Shown: in pieces, positions 12,431 to 52,999 of the stretch
Layout: each line of letters begins with the position of its first letter
Position numbering within the stretch: position 1 is the stretch's first letter
Assembly: GCF_000003815.2 (NCBI RefSeq)
Contig: NC_049986.1
Coordinates: 18,111,969 to 18,175,968, forward strand
Source of the DNA: Branchiostoma floridae
Lineage: Eukaryota; Chordata; Leptocardii; Amphioxiformes; Branchiostomatidae
Reading direction: 5' to 3'
Length of the DNA stretch: 64,000 bases
Notes under the pieces: generated by a model
Told to the model about the DNA's origin: nothing
The model's input: only the letters and a program-made list of their open reading frames with translations
Databases searched by the model: none
Program-made: the position numbers and the translations under genes

Positions 12431-13630
12431 TCTCAACAGCCGTAGAATTTTCTCTTTCAAAAGCTGTTAATCATTAACCAAAAACGGTTGTTCATGGACG
12501 ATTGCAGGCAGAGATTTTTATGGTTAAGGACTACAATATAATTGGCCACTTTTGCGCATTGAAATATAGAAATGGTTATACAAGCCAACTAGGAAAAATA
12601 GATGCGTTTAGGAAAAAGACACAACTTTACCATTAGCCAATATAAATAACAACCAAAAAACAAGTTTGGTTTTACATGAACTTTAACTTTGCCCCTTGCG
12701 GAGGTCAAAAGTACTGTATCCTCCTTGTTCATGAAATGCTACTTCGGCGTCTGATGCAATTTACCCTGGGAGCCAGACAGGACCGGGTAGCTAGCGAGTT
12801 TTGTTTGGGGACCCAAGGCAGTGAGTCAGCCCGCAGATCTCACATTAGTGCTCCGGGGGAGTTTAAGCCTGGAGGAGTTATGTAGATAAACTGTCCTAGC
12901 TGCCCGATCCCGGCTGGCTCCAAGGGTAGATGCAATTACACACCAATCAAGTTATGCAGTCGACAGAAATGTTGCATGGGCAGACAGAAGAGGGCCATAT
13001 CTTCTGCAAAACTTTGTTTACTCCGTCGTTTATGATTAATTTACGCAACGTATCTTTATGTTTACCTTCCCGAAAGGGAACCGCATTGTGCTTGCTCCGT
13101 TTCTTCCTCTTTTTCTTCCTCTTCTTTTCCAAACAAATCAAGTCGATCACCGGGCCCTGACGGCTGTCACCATAGTTACTTGTTAAGAAGCAGATACTAT
13201 GAATGTAGCAAGTGGAAGGACAGAGCTGAGGTGCTGGTCACCGCATATACTAGTATATGAATGTGTTTGTGTAAGAATAAATTTAGCTGTAGTTTATTAG
13301 GCTAGATCATGTTAAGATTAACACTATGCATTTGCTTGCAAATGTACCGAGCTGAACTTAGCAGTCCGTTAGCAGCCTATTTTTGTATAGAAGAAAGCTA
13401 CACTTTCTAATTTTACACTTAGCGGAGGTCAAATATACTCTTTGGCTCTTTGCGGAGGTCAAATAAACTGCAGCCTCGTTGTTTGTGACATATAACAGCG
13501 AATGATCCAATATTTCACCAAACAAACTATGTGATCATATTGTTGCCCTGGACGAAAGTCGAGTATCACATCTTCAAAACTTTATTTATTTACTCCGTCG
13601 TCCATATCTACGCAAAATACTTCATGCATT
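12431..13630. other. Intergenic stretch without a recognised gene
   Basis: Only short ORFs are seen. The words CTTGCGGAGGTCAAA and TTTGCGGAGGTCAAATA recur (12695, 13450, with a variant near 13425), suggesting an old dispersed repeat. Confidence 0.4.
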
Positions 13631-13639
13631 TATGGCTGA

Positions 13640-13778
13640 TTTCGGCAGGCGGCGCCGCTGCACGGCTCCCACAATCCGTAGCTCCACATTAGGAATTTGA
13701 ACATGGCGGACACGGTGCAAGACGGCTGATCCGCTGCGATAGTCAGCCTTGTTTTCTCACTTCTAACAGCCCCAGCAG
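13640..13778 (+). promoter_or_regulatory. Candidate promoter and 5' UTR exon
   Basis: A CpG-rich block (CAGGCGGCGCCGCTGCACGG) is followed by AACATGGCGGACACGG, a YY1-like start-site word. It ends at a good donor, CCCAGCAG|GTGAGTTTG (GT at 13779). A short uORF of nine codons starts at the ATG and ends at TGA. It could be a first exon of WDR47 (next coding exon at 20.5 kb) or of an unseen transcript. The call is from sequence character only. Confidence 0.35.
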
Positions 13779-14907
13779 GTGAGTTTGAACGATTCTCATG
13801 CACCACATAGTAGCCGAGATGTTTAAGAATGTGTAGAATTCTGCTGAGAGGCGGTAGACTGTACGTTACGGGGTGACAAGGGCAGAAACCGAGCGGTGGG
13901 AATATTGCGGAAGGGAGGAGGGTCATGTGGTTTATCACTACATCGTGAATGAATGATCTCATCGTTTCTGTAGCATCATTCCACAGCCGTGTTCCCGGCT
14001 CATATTTCCCCCAAACTCGCTAGTTTCTTTGTAAAAAAAACTCTAGACACGGTCAGAAGCCATGTTTTAACCGCAATACACACCCGCAATGCAAATACAC
14101 AGAAACTAACGGTCGCCCAGTTGTTTGTTGTGCATAATTATGTTGTGGCTACCGATAATCAAATAATTTTTAATCATATTCTGAATTTAGATCGTGGAAT
14201 AAAGACCATAGGATAGAAATATGTCTCTACTTCGAAAAAAGAAGGTTGTGCCAAATGATTTTTCATGACCTCGCATTTTTTGGTTACCAAGGATATTCTT
14301 TATTTTCATCTTTTATGTTGTTAGCAAGGAGAAATAACAAAATAACGTTATATATGAAAATGTAATGTTAAAATGACTGTAGGCGATTTCTGAAAATATA
14401 TTTGATGTTGACTATTACAATAAACATCTTAGGAACTTTTTGTTACATTTTTGTTTTTCCCCTCCAGTATTGTTACATCTTTATATAGGTTTGAAATTAA
14501 GGGTAAGAAGGTACTCCTATGAGCAAATTCTAGGAAATCATTCAAAACGTACAAAAACATGAGATCAGTGTGACACTCAAAAACATAGATATCATTGAAG
14601 ATATCATCCATTAATAAAGACACCGTAGAATTTACAACAAGACACCGTTAATGAGTCATCTTTAATTAACAGATCCAGAATGGGTGGTGATAACAAAACA
14701 CAAAAATCTTAATGCAAATGGAGCTCAAAGATGAATCTTAAAGACACCTCATTTCTATTATATACCAGTGTGTATATTCTCATAATCTTGAGGAAAAGCC
14801 AAAAACATACCTGTGACTTGAAACTTAGCATGCTTTTTTCTGGGCCCAAATCACTTTATCTTAACTGTATATACATAATTGACTGTGAGCCATTTGTATT
14901 ATATTTA

Positions 14908-16575
14908 TATTTCAGCCATACCATAGGTATGGTGAAATATATTGTATTCGTAATGTTTCTTTCTTTCTCCTGTCAAATCTTCAAATCGATTCAACTCCGT
15001 CGTTCCTGGACCGAATTACTTGAAATTTGGCACAAGGGTAGAGTGGGTCAATACCCAGGTGCTTTTTTCTCATTTTTTTCATATCTTCCTTTAAAATGAT
15101 TTTATTCATGTTTTTTGCAATTTTTATGTACATTTTGCCCCCCTGTGCCCTGGTGTTACAGCCGAATGACCTAAAATTTGGTACAGAGGTGCCTTGATCA
15201 TATGCCCACAAAATTCCAAAAACAATTTTGGCATACGGTACAGCAAAATGCTTAATTTTGGCATTTTTGGCATTTTTTGCCCCAGAAATGACATTTTTGG
15301 GCTCCTATACCCCCATTTTACAACCAAATGACCTGAAATTTGGTATAGGAGTGCCGTCTACATATGCGCACATGAATTCATTGACACCTTTGGCATACGG
15401 TACAACAAAATGCTTAATTTTGGAATTTTTTGGCCATTGTTTGACCAAAAACGTACGCTTTTGGCTCCTGTTCCCTGGTCTTGTAACCAAATGACCTACA
15501 TTTTGGTAAATAGGTGCACTAGATATTCATTCAAATGACCCATGTATAATTTCTGGCATAAACCACTTCAAAATGATATATTTGGGTACTTTTTTAGTAA
15601 TTCTCCACTGGCCAGAGGGTCAACGACCTCAAGGTCGTTGACCTCTCCCACCTGAAGACAGCATGTGCACATGTCTATATATACTAGTAACTTGATTAAA
15701 GAGGCAACCAATCACGTAGCCTGAGTCAACATCCCGAAGGTGATTGGCAGCCAATCAGTGAGCCCGGTGTTATCTGGATGAGTCCATTCTGGCATGGAGG
15801 GGGTACATATTTTTTTAATTCATCTTTGGACTGTTGATTATATGATGTCTCTCAATGGGAGTATTTTTGAACTGGACTATTTTGCAATTTTACATGGGGT
15901 ACTGGAAGAGTCCATTCTTGCATGGAGGGGGGCATTTTTAAAAAAATTTGTTTATGGACTTTGGTGATTTGATATGTCAAAGTGTTTCAGTGTGGTTATT
16001 TTTTGACCGGTCAACTTTGCAATTTTACATAGGTTGTGCTGGAAGAGTCGATCCTTACATGGGGGGATTTTTAAAATCCATTTTTGGGACTTTGGTGATT
16101 ACGTCCAAGTCCAATTTTAGCGGATGTATTTTTGGACTGCACCACTTTACATAGGGGCATCGCAAAAAGAGTCCATTCTTGCATGGGGATGTTTTCAAAT
16201 TTAGTTTTAGAAAGGTGATAATTCAATATTCCATTTTTAGTGGAAGTGTTTTTGGACTGGTCTATTTTACCTTTTCATGCCTTTTTTGCTTAGTTCAACC
16301 TTGACCATGTTTTCAGTGAGAGTATTTCTGGACTGGTCTATTGTGCAAATTCACATGGGGTGCACTGGAAGAGTCCATTCTTGCACTAGGAATTTTGTAA
16401 GATTCATTTTTGGGTGTCATTAAGTGTCATTAGTGGAAGTGACTTTTAAACAAAAGTGTTCGATTCTTGCACATGGGTGATTTTGGAATAGTCTGTTGTT
16501 GCATGGGGAGGGAGATGGCTGAAATATGCTGTATTTGCTCTCAAGCAAATGTCGGCCTTTCTAGTTTGCTTTTAC
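14908..16575. repeat. Dispersed composite repeat (1.6 kb) with internal tandem units
   Basis: It begins with a near-palindrome (CCATACCATAGGTATGG). From 15000 to 15620 it carries about 110-130-bp units with the words TTGAAATTTGGCACAAG/CCTGAAATTTGGTATAGG, TGGCATACGGTACA and AAAATGCTTAATTTTGG. From 15776 to 16500 it carries units with GAGTCCATTCTTGCATGG and TTTTTGGACTGG. It ends with GGCTGAAATATGCTGTATTTG and CAAATGTCGGCCTTTCTAG. The same start and end modules recur at 45894-46622, so it is dispersed and its interior varies in length. No ORF of note. Confidence 0.75.
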
Positions 16576-16868
16576 TATTTGTAAGCAGCAACTGATTACT
16601 GTACACTATGGCCAGACTAATTGCCCAGTTCCCTCTCCCTGTCCGGCCCCTTTGTTGTTGGCCGAGTCGATTGACCGGTTGACCCACATGAATGGTCAAT
16701 GGGGGTGGACGTCGAAGTTGACCCTTTCATCAGATTGGATATAGGGGTCAGGTTTAATTACTGGCACGTCAACACAACATGCTCCCAGAATAACTTCAAG
16801 AAGTTATCATACTCGTCACGATTACACCATTTTCATGCTGTACAGGTGCATCTTATGTATTTGTATTG

Positions 16869-17076
16869 CTGTAAATGCATTTAAGTTCGCGGGGATTTAA
16901 TTTTGAGGTAGCGGGGAGAAAGGACTTTTCGCGGTGGTTTCAAGTTCATGGTAGCACCATTTACTGTAGTCTCTTACTGCTATGGAAAAATATTTGCGGT
17001 GGTTTTAAATTCGCGGTTAAGTAGCCACCACGAAAACCACGAAATTAAACCACCACGAACATTTCTGCATTTACAG
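16869..17076. mobile_element. MITE with TIR CTGTAAATGCA, copy 1
   Basis: The ends CTGTAAATGCATTTAAGTTC and ...TTCTGCATTTACAG are inverted. The interior repeats GCGGTGGTTT and its complement AAACCACCACGAA. A second copy lies at 18583-18807 and a remnant at 48772. The superfamily is not assigned. Confidence 0.8.
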
Positions 17077-18339
17077 TATTTGAAAATTTGGAGGTACGTG
17101 TGAAGTCACTGTTAGATGAAATTTTATTAACTATATATTTGTTGTTATGTAGATATGTCAAAGAATTTGGCAGGGTTGATGTTTTCGAAATGGAAAAAAA
17201 ATTAGACTCCAATCGCTGTTCGATTTCTTTTGCTTAAAAATTTTCGTAGCGTTTAGTACTGTTTTTGTGTATTTTCTTTGACATTTTCTATATGCAGTCT
17301 TTCTATTTTCTATCTGAATTTTGGTCCCTAACTGTTTGTAATTAGATTAGAATCTGTTTTATTTGCCTAAACCAAAGATTTATCCTGCCATGACCCCTTT
17401 CAGAACACTAGTGAATCAATAATGTTGTTTGTAATGATAATAAGTGTCATGCTTACCTTAAGCTTTGTGTGAAGACATTCGTCAACCTCGCATTCCTATG
17501 GGGTCTGTAAGAACAGCTAAAAGGACCTTTTAGCTATGTCTTGCATAAATATTTTGCTTACAGTAGCTCTACAGTTACATCTTTTAAAAAGGTGCAAGCA
17601 AAATATTTATGCAAGACATGATGCTGTACACGAATGAAACAAGAACATGTATCCAAACTTGTTGAAAATATGTCACATTTTTCATTCTGTTGTCTTTCTT
17701 GTCAATCATATGGGTGTGTTTCGCTTCATAGACATCTCAGTTTGTGTACCTCATTGTAGAAAGGTATCTTAACTGAGAAAATACTTCTGAACAATAGTGC
17801 ATACCTTGCAGTACAATGCACATATCATTTATAGTATATATGCATTCATTGCATTGTATTTTAGAAACCTTGTCTTTTTTGTGTGAAGTAAATGTACTAG
17901 CAATGGTATGTAATTGCATAGCTTGTAATCATAATGAGATGCAAACAGTTTTTTTGTGAGAATTAGTCAAGGAAAAGGGTGGCTGTATTTGCTTGAAGAG
18001 ACAAGATACAAAATATGTTTGATTTCTACATTTGTATATCTAGACCCCACAGAAAAAATATGTGTTACTGTTACATAGCTTAGCCATCTCCAAATACATC
18101 AACCTTCATGAAAAAAGAAATCATGAAAATGTTACTTTTATCCTGATTGATAACCCATCTGAATGTCTGTGATAAGCCCTCATTTCTTATCACTAAAATT
18201 CAATTAATTGATGAGATAAAATCTGTCCAATCGGCTTCGGGCATTGCCAACTATCTTGCTGACATCTCTCGGCTATTTCTCACCCTTTTGTGTGCATGCC
18301 AGCACGTTGGCTCCACTGTTTGTTTAAAAGGAAGATCTT

Positions 18340-18495
18340 CCTATTCAAATAGGCACGGAGATACAAGCGGGCGGGCGTTTGTTTTGAATGGCGGGGTGGA
18401 AAAGGGGTTTAACTTTAGATCCAGCCGCAGACTATACAATGGAGGAATGTTAGGTTTGGTGCAGCCGTTTTCTTAATGCTATAGTATTCCTGGAG
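18340..18495 (+). promoter_or_regulatory. Possible untranslated first exon of WDR47
   Basis: A GC-richer stretch (AAGCGGGCGGGCGTTTG, GAATGGCGGGGTGG) ends with a strong donor, CCTGGAG|GTAAGC (GT at 18496). The next acceptor on this strand that leads to the start codon is at 20418-20419. An alternative first exon is at 13640-13778. The link is inference. Confidence 0.3.
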
Positions 18496-18582
18496 GTAAG
18501 CTAGTGTATTTTAACGTCTTCCAAGAAGGCTATATGTTTTTGGTAGTATTTGTTTGTGTGTACATGTATGTATGTATTATTA

Positions 18583-18807
18583 TTGTAAATGCATTTAAGT
18601 TTGTGGGGATTTAATTTCGCGGTATCAGGGAAAAGGGACTGTTCGTTGTGGTTGATACACATGTTGACTGTTCGCGGTAGCACCATGCACTGTAGTCTCT
18701 TAGTCTTACTGCCATGAAAAATGTTTGTGGTGGTTTTAAGTTCGTGGTGAATTTGCAACGTGAAAACCGCAAACATAAAACCACCACGAAAACTTCTGCA
18801 TTTACAA
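18583..18807. mobile_element. MITE with TIR TTGTAAATGCA, copy 2
   Basis: It has the same ends and interior as the element at 16869-17076 (GCGGTAGCACCAT, CACTGTAGTCTCTTA, AAACCACCACGAA). It differs by small indels. It sits 88 bp after the candidate first-exon donor. Confidence 0.8.
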
Positions 18808-19361
18808 TATGTGTGTGTAAATGAACAGCATATCTCGAGAAGGCCTGGATGGATGTATTGAGATTTTTTATTTTGTCTTCAAACATTTCCTCCTCAGTAT
18901 TTTGGTAAGGAGAAAATATGTACTGTGTACCTGATTTTGGTATGGTATTTGCTGTGCACAGTGTGTAGATCCAATTAGTTACACTAGATATGGATTTGTT
19001 TGACATTTTCCAGCTTTAAAAGTCTCCCTAGTTCTAAGGTGACCCTTTTAGCACCACATTTGTACATTACAAATTGATTTTTAATATTGACTGGTAGGGT
19101 TTTAGCACACCGGCATTCAGAAACAAATATGGGTCCTTTATTTTAACGTCTGTTATTTTCAAAGTAGACAAATGTCAACCTGGTAAAGCGTTTGGAGAAT
19201 ACACCTAGACAGTACTTTGTCATAATTACTGCTAGCATGAATAAGATATAATACCAGGCTTCTCGTAATAGTCTTGTTATAATCACTAAACACTGGTTGC
19301 TTCAATATTCGAAAAGCACAAGCCATTTGGAAATTCAAGCAAAATTGATGTTCCACCTTTA

Positions 19362-19722
19362 GGCCACACCAATTTAATTTCTTGGTTCACGGATTCGCTC
19401 GCTCCTATTTTTTTGGGGAAAAAAAAAAAATTACCACTCAGCAAATTTTCACCATTAATGAAACCATTCACCAACTTTCTGGTGTAGCAAATTGGCCTTT
19501 ATATTATAAGCTCCTTAAAGTGTGGGTACAGGTGCTGTTACTGTACAAAAATAGTGTTTTTGTACTTTTATCAAGCTGAAAACGTTTTTTCTTTATGTTT
19601 TGGATTAGCCGTTACCTTTACCCCAACCATTTTACCATTTTTATTTATATTTTTATTTCGCCCTCTCGCTCCATATTCTTTATGAAAAAATCTGTGAACC
19701 AAGAAATTAAATTGGTGTGGCC
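19362..19722. mobile_element. Harbinger-like MITE with TTA target duplication
   Basis: Inverted ends of about 35 bp: GGCCACACCAATTTAATTTC on the left and its complement (GAAATTAAATTGGTGTGGCC) on the right. Both sides are flanked by TTA, the three-base TWA duplication known for PIF/Harbinger elements. A degenerate relative lies in WDR47 intron 1 at 20795-21030. Confidence 0.75.
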
Positions 19723-19869
19723 TTACCGATAAACGAAATATTGGGTCGTAGCTCTCGATGTACAGAGTACAATGATGTGAAAATTATTATTGAATTTGTT
19801 CACAACTTAAGATATCATTAATGAAAAATGCAAGGAGACCACAGTCTTTTTTGAGCATCCAAATCTAGT

Positions 19870-47666
<27,797 letters not shown>

Positions 47667-49000
47667 GCACAAGCTACAGCAGGAAACTATGTACCTTTGC
47701 CTTGGGAGCACCTTTAGTAATCTGCCTATTAATAACTATTCAAACACAAGTCAATGTCTACAACTGGATAAAAACGGAGATTTACTTCCGTTACTTCCGG
47801 AGGTAAACGGAAGTAAGTCTCCATTTTTATCCGGTGGTAGAGATTGAATTGTATTTGAATATTGTTTACTTGGAACCTTCATAACGGAATCTGCCTAACT
47901 CAGTGTTCCACCTGTAATGTACAATGTGTGGTAGAAAAACTTGCTGTACATTTTGCCTAACAGATTAACTGTCATCAAGACACAACAAGATATACTTCAT
48001 TTTGTGCACTGCTAAAGCAACTCAAGCAAACTACACACCCTCTACCCTGAGGCATGTTAAAACAACTGACATTATGCATAGCTTCAGGCACTTCTCACCT
48101 GTAAACTAATGAAGTAGAACAACTTGCTGTACATTTAGCATAATTGGATAGAGCAGTATACAATCCAGTTGTCTGTAACAGTGTATAATAGGAACAAGCT
48201 ACATACAGTCTACTTTGAGCTATGCTAAGACAACTTACATTACACCTTACCCCAAAATGATATGCAGTGTTCATGTTGCCCAACTTAACATGGACAAAGG
48301 GAATTACAGTTCATTTGTCCTCACCAATTGAGAAAGAAACCCTTTCCCATAGGAGACATTCAAACAACTAATTACGCCTTTCACTTTGTCACATCTGTTA
48401 AGTGTACTACCATACTGAATATTAGCATATTATTACTATTCCATGTAAAACAACATGCTGTACATTTTGCCTAACTTGACAAAGGTACAGTTCATTTGGT
48501 CTAACAGTGTAATACATCAGCAAATGTTAGAACTACCAGTAAATGTGGCAACAGACTTAGAGAGCTGAACTAAACTCTTGCTGGAAACACTATTCTAAGC
48601 TGTGTCTAACCAAGTGCACTACTCCATATTCACCTAACTCTAACTCTGTACAATGTATGCTGAAACTGTTTTGCTTGGCAATGCTTTACTGCACAAACTT
48701 CTAGCCTATGCCTTATTGAGCCAATCAACTTGTTGTAGTGTAATGCACATTGCTTTTCAATGCATACGTTATTGCTGTAAATGCATTTCAGTTTGAGTTT
48801 TTGTTTGCACTTCACCATGAACTTAAACTACCACAAGATTATTGTTCTGCCTACTCCCTTGTCTAAGCACCTCATGTGCATACTATGTATTGTACTTTCT
48901 TATGATGTGTAACACTTGGAGGCGCCTGTTCTGTCCATCTGTAGCACCCTTGCCGAGGTGCTGGTAGGTGGTTTCCAACTGGCTGGCTGTAAAGTTGCCG
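47667..49000 (+). other. WDR47: WDR47 3' UTR (extent not determined)
   Basis: AT-rich sequence after the stop. The words AACTTGCTGTACATTTTGCC (47938, variants at 48119 and 48450) and ACAGTTCATTTG recur, suggesting old tandem units. A MITE remnant (CTGTAAATGCATTTCAG) lies at 48772. I cannot place the poly-A site. Confidence 0.5.
47766..47832 (+). other. Long hairpin 100 bases after the WDR47 stop
   Basis: Arms GGATAAAAACGGAGATTTAC (47766-47792) and 47806-47832 pair over 27 positions with one mismatch and one wobble. The 13-base centre ACTTCCGGAGGTA is itself nearly palindromic. In the mRNA this would be a stable 3' UTR stem. Confidence 0.85.
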
Positions 49001-50800
49001 GTGTTAACATTACTAAAGCAGTCACCATAGTGTTGTCATGAACTCAGTTCCTTCTCAAACTCTTAATTTCTTCATTATCCCAAACTCAGATGCATTTACA
49101 GTACATTACATTACAGTTCATCCCTTTGTGAGAGCTCAATGTATGATACAGTCTTGTAATCTTGTTGATGGAGGAAACATGTAGGTTATAACACAGACCT
49201 TACATTGATATTTGCCATTCACGTCATATACAAAGCATATGTGTATAAAGTAAGTTTACTTTAGACCCAAACTTACTCTTGGACGCATGTTAAATGTTTA
49301 AGGTACAAAATAACATGATCTTACCAATAGATAAATATGAACATAATACTTCAAAGTAAGGGCACAGTTTATGTTCTTTATTTCCCTGTATTGAGAATAT
49401 GTTTGGATGCTAGTACCATTTGCTTCATTGTAAGCGCTATTTAAGTCATAAGTATGCAAATTAGCCATCTGAACAACACTTGATTGAAGAGCAATTTACA
49501 GCAATGCTTTCACATGGTGCTTATTGGTGCTTGCTAGTTGAAAAAAATTGGCAGTCAGAATTGAAAACCAAGAATCTTTGTCAGAAAGTTACAAGAATTT
49601 GTATGACACTAGTTTGTTTTCATCTTTGCCTATGTATGTGTAAACAACACATTGGTAAAAGCCTTTAACATTGGTTGATCGCAATATTAGTGGGACAGTT
49701 ATTTTCTGCTGTTGACCATTTAGTGCCTCTGCCATTCTTATAGTCCTCTTGATATTTCTTTTTAAGTTCTTTTGTATCATATTATCTTCATAGATTGAAA
49801 TTGCATGATCTCAGTGGATGGAAGTAAGCCATAGATTTATTTTGTTTTTGATCATTCTGCTTATATTTGTCATCTGCACCATGTGTAATTGTGATCATTA
49901 CCGGCTGCATTTGTGACTATTGACAACCAAAGGTACTTTTCACTTCAGTAATGAAGTTTACATTAATTAGTTAATTAATTAACGGTCTATACAGTAATGA
50001 TGTATAATGATAAGATTTACCTGCAGGTCTCAGTTGTGTTGATAATCTTTTTTGAGGATTAATGAAGTGTTAATTACTGCAGAGTATGCAAATTAGTACA
50101 AGATTATGTAAATACTTTGTTTCCTCTGCATGACGTGTGAAAATAATGTGTTTTGATTCAAGCAGAAGTAGAGTTTTTATTTGCAGTAGCCAACGGAATG
50201 TACACATTCATTGTTTAACTTATTTTGTACATACTCGTTTGCAGCCAGTCGATCTTGTATTGCAAGTTGTGAGAGAAATATACTGTGTATGATTGTAGCT
50301 TCTACAATTTACCGAGTCGTCATATTAATTTCTGTGTCATTTTGTGTGAACTTTTTGGAGACAGGAACTCTTTGGAGACAGGAAGTCAAGGAGGGATAAT
50401 AAGGGGGGTTGGGGGAGAAAAGCAGAGACTTGCATCAGAACACAGACGCTTTGAGAGAGGCTTTGAGAGGCTTTATGTGTAAAAACACATAAACGTAAAA
50501 ACAAACAATAAGTACATTTGTAGAATTTAGTACTACTCGTGGTCCTACGAGACCGACGAGTGCCTTTACTTTATACTTTGTGATGCAATACGAAAGAAGG
50601 AGCATCAGAATTTTCATTTTCTGTACATATTTTGTGTGGTATGTGTATAATCAATCAATCAATCAAATACATTGTTACATCAAGTCGTGCATTAGTCCCC
50701 AAAGTATTGGCCTTTCGTGTTGTTTTGGTACAGTACATTTTCTCCTCATGTGATGGCTAGTTTAAAAGATCGTTAATGATCAGCTGGAGAATTTTTAGTG
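49001..50800. other. No recognised gene
   Basis: AT-rich sequence downstream of WDR47. It may include distal 3' UTR. Only short ORFs and a TCAATCAATCAA run at 50650. Confidence 0.4.
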
Positions 50801-50806
50801 TTAAAC

Positions 50807-51239
50807 TAGGGGTGGGTACCGGTACAGAAAATCCAGGTCCGGTTCAGGTCCAGAGGATCAAGTCCAGGTCCGGACCTGAACCTGGACCTGATGCAGTATG
50901 ACTCATACCAATGGTCCATTTCACTACAAAGAAATCTGTTTGGTGGAGTATTAGACTTACACTGGCGTTTTAAAATCCTACAATGCTAACTGCACCTGTA
51001 CAATTGGCTGTAAGACTTGGTAGAAATTACTATAAACTCTACTCTACTTCACTCTTGTTATTTTCTTCCACCTGAAAGCGCCAAAACGTGTGAATGCCTG
51101 ATAAAATAACCCATTAATTTTCTTATCGGTCCAACATCCAGTACATCCATTACTAATTTTTTCAGGTCCGTTTTTTCTGGACCGGTCCAATAAGAAAAAA
51201 CGGTTTTGTGCCGGTACGCTGTACCGATACCCAGCCCTA
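50807..51239. mobile_element. MITE with TAGGGGTGGG ends and GTTAAAC target duplication
   Basis: Left end TAGGGGTGGGTACCGGTACA, right end TGTACCGATACCCAGCCCTA; GTTAAAC flanks both (50800-50806 and 51240-51246). The interior repeats CAGGTCCGGACCTGAACCTG. A partial copy lies at 40151-40400. Confidence 0.88.
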
Positions 51240-51659
51240 GTTAAACCCTTGTAGAGCTGCGCCCAACATATGTTGGAAAGCATATGTTCGTACATTTCCA
51301 CTATGCTACTTTTTTGTTACTTTCCTTCCAAATAACCCTATAAAGTTATACATCATTTCAAAGCTTAAGGTCTCAGTACCCCTACTTTCCAAAGGGTCTA
51401 AAACGCCAGCATTGGGAAAATGTGTTGTAAAAATTTGCCAGCACCACAAGGGTTGTAAGAATATTAGCCTGGATGCCAAACATTGCTAGTTTTCAAACCC
51501 AAATATGTTGGAATCGGACTAAAGCAAACACGACTGGCCCCTTGGCTACTCCAGGAAACAAGATGAACACAAACACACACTTCTATACACAATCCATACG
51601 AGCATCCTTGATACGAGCGATCGTTATTGTTGTTAACAGTATTTACATCCGAGGTATGC

Positions 51660-51905
51660 CAAATCACTATGGCCTAATGCTAGAATCCCCACCACCACTA
51701 TTATGCTATACATGTAATTGCTATATTAGAAAGAAATATTACTAGTACGGCCATTGCTACTTATAGCGTTGATAACATAAGCCCATGTTACGTTAGTACT
51801 AACATTTCTACATTTTTTTCTGGCAATCACCCCGGTACCAAGCCTTTTCAGATAATTGTCAAAATCATATCCATTCTTCCACAGAACTCATTGTGGGCGT
51901 TCATC
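51660..51905. repeat. Direct duplication copy 1 (partner 52759-52994)
   Basis: AAATCACTATGGCCTAATGC, TACTTATAGCGTT, TACTAACATTTCTACATTTT and CATTCTTCCACAGAACTC are shared with the partner about 1.1 kb away. No ORF. Confidence 0.85.
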
Positions 51906-52758
51906 CAGGGTATTCTACTACTAGTGTTTGACAGGAAGTCAGCAAGTAAGATTTAATAACAGTTGATATCTGAATATAGCAGGATCAAATTACAAATTGA
52001 TGCCTTCCATTTGCTATCTGCCTGCGTCACCGTGACATCATCTCGATCGCTCCTATAGGCTGACTATCAGCTGAGGTTCTACTGAGGAATAGTTCGGTAC
52101 TGACCTTGGTGCTGATTACGTCATCCGGAGCAGACAGCACCCTGCACGTTGCATATAGATCGCTAGACGTCGCTACTAAGTGGTGCTGTTTGTTTCAGAT
52201 CGACAAAAATCCATCACTAATGCTAGCACATTATTCTGTTTCTCCACTCCTAATGCCGTCACTATCACTGCCACCGTTGCTAAAACGTCTTTTTCTTGCT
52301 ACTTTTACAGAAAATGCTATCACTTATGGAGGCAGTAAATCCACAACTTCTGTTGAAGCGGCAATGACACTTGCTTCTTCTAAAGTCATCACAAGGCCAG
52401 TTTGATCTGATTGTTAGTATGTGGATGACATCCTCTGGGAGCCACAAAACTGGTGCGGGCGTGTGAATATAAAAGTTTGACAAAAATGTTGCCTTCTTTA
52501 TGAGATCTAAGTAATCAGAAAGGTTGAACAAATGGCTGAACAAACAGAGTATGGTATACCGAACGATATTCATTCCTGTTCTTTCACATATTCTTTGACA
52601 TTGGAATTGACTTTGGAATTCTAGACATTACCAGCTGTTTTCGTCTTTTTTTCAACCTACGGCATACATTTGAAATTGCTCATCTCACAGATGCTTTGTA
52701 CAATATGCTCGAAAACATTTTGGAAATTGATGCGCGCGCGGATGTCATCCATATAATC

Positions 52759-52994
52759 AAATCACTATGGCCCGATGCTAGAGTCACCACCAGCACCATT
52801 ATGCTATAATTGCTATATTAGCAAGAATTGTTACTCGTACTGTCACTGCTACTTATAGCGTTAAGCCACTTAACATTAGGTCACGTTACGTCACTACTAA
52901 CATTTCTACATTTTTTCGTGGCCAACACCAAGCCTTTTAAAATATTTGTCTTGAATTATATCCATTCTTCCACAGAACTCGTTGTGGGCGTAAC
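52759..52994. repeat. Direct duplication copy 2 (partner 51660-51905)
   Basis: Same ordered words as copy 1, ending CCACAGAACTCGTTGTGGGC. The sequence between the copies (51906-52758) has no recognised gene. Confidence 0.85.
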
Positions 52995-52999
52995 GAACA

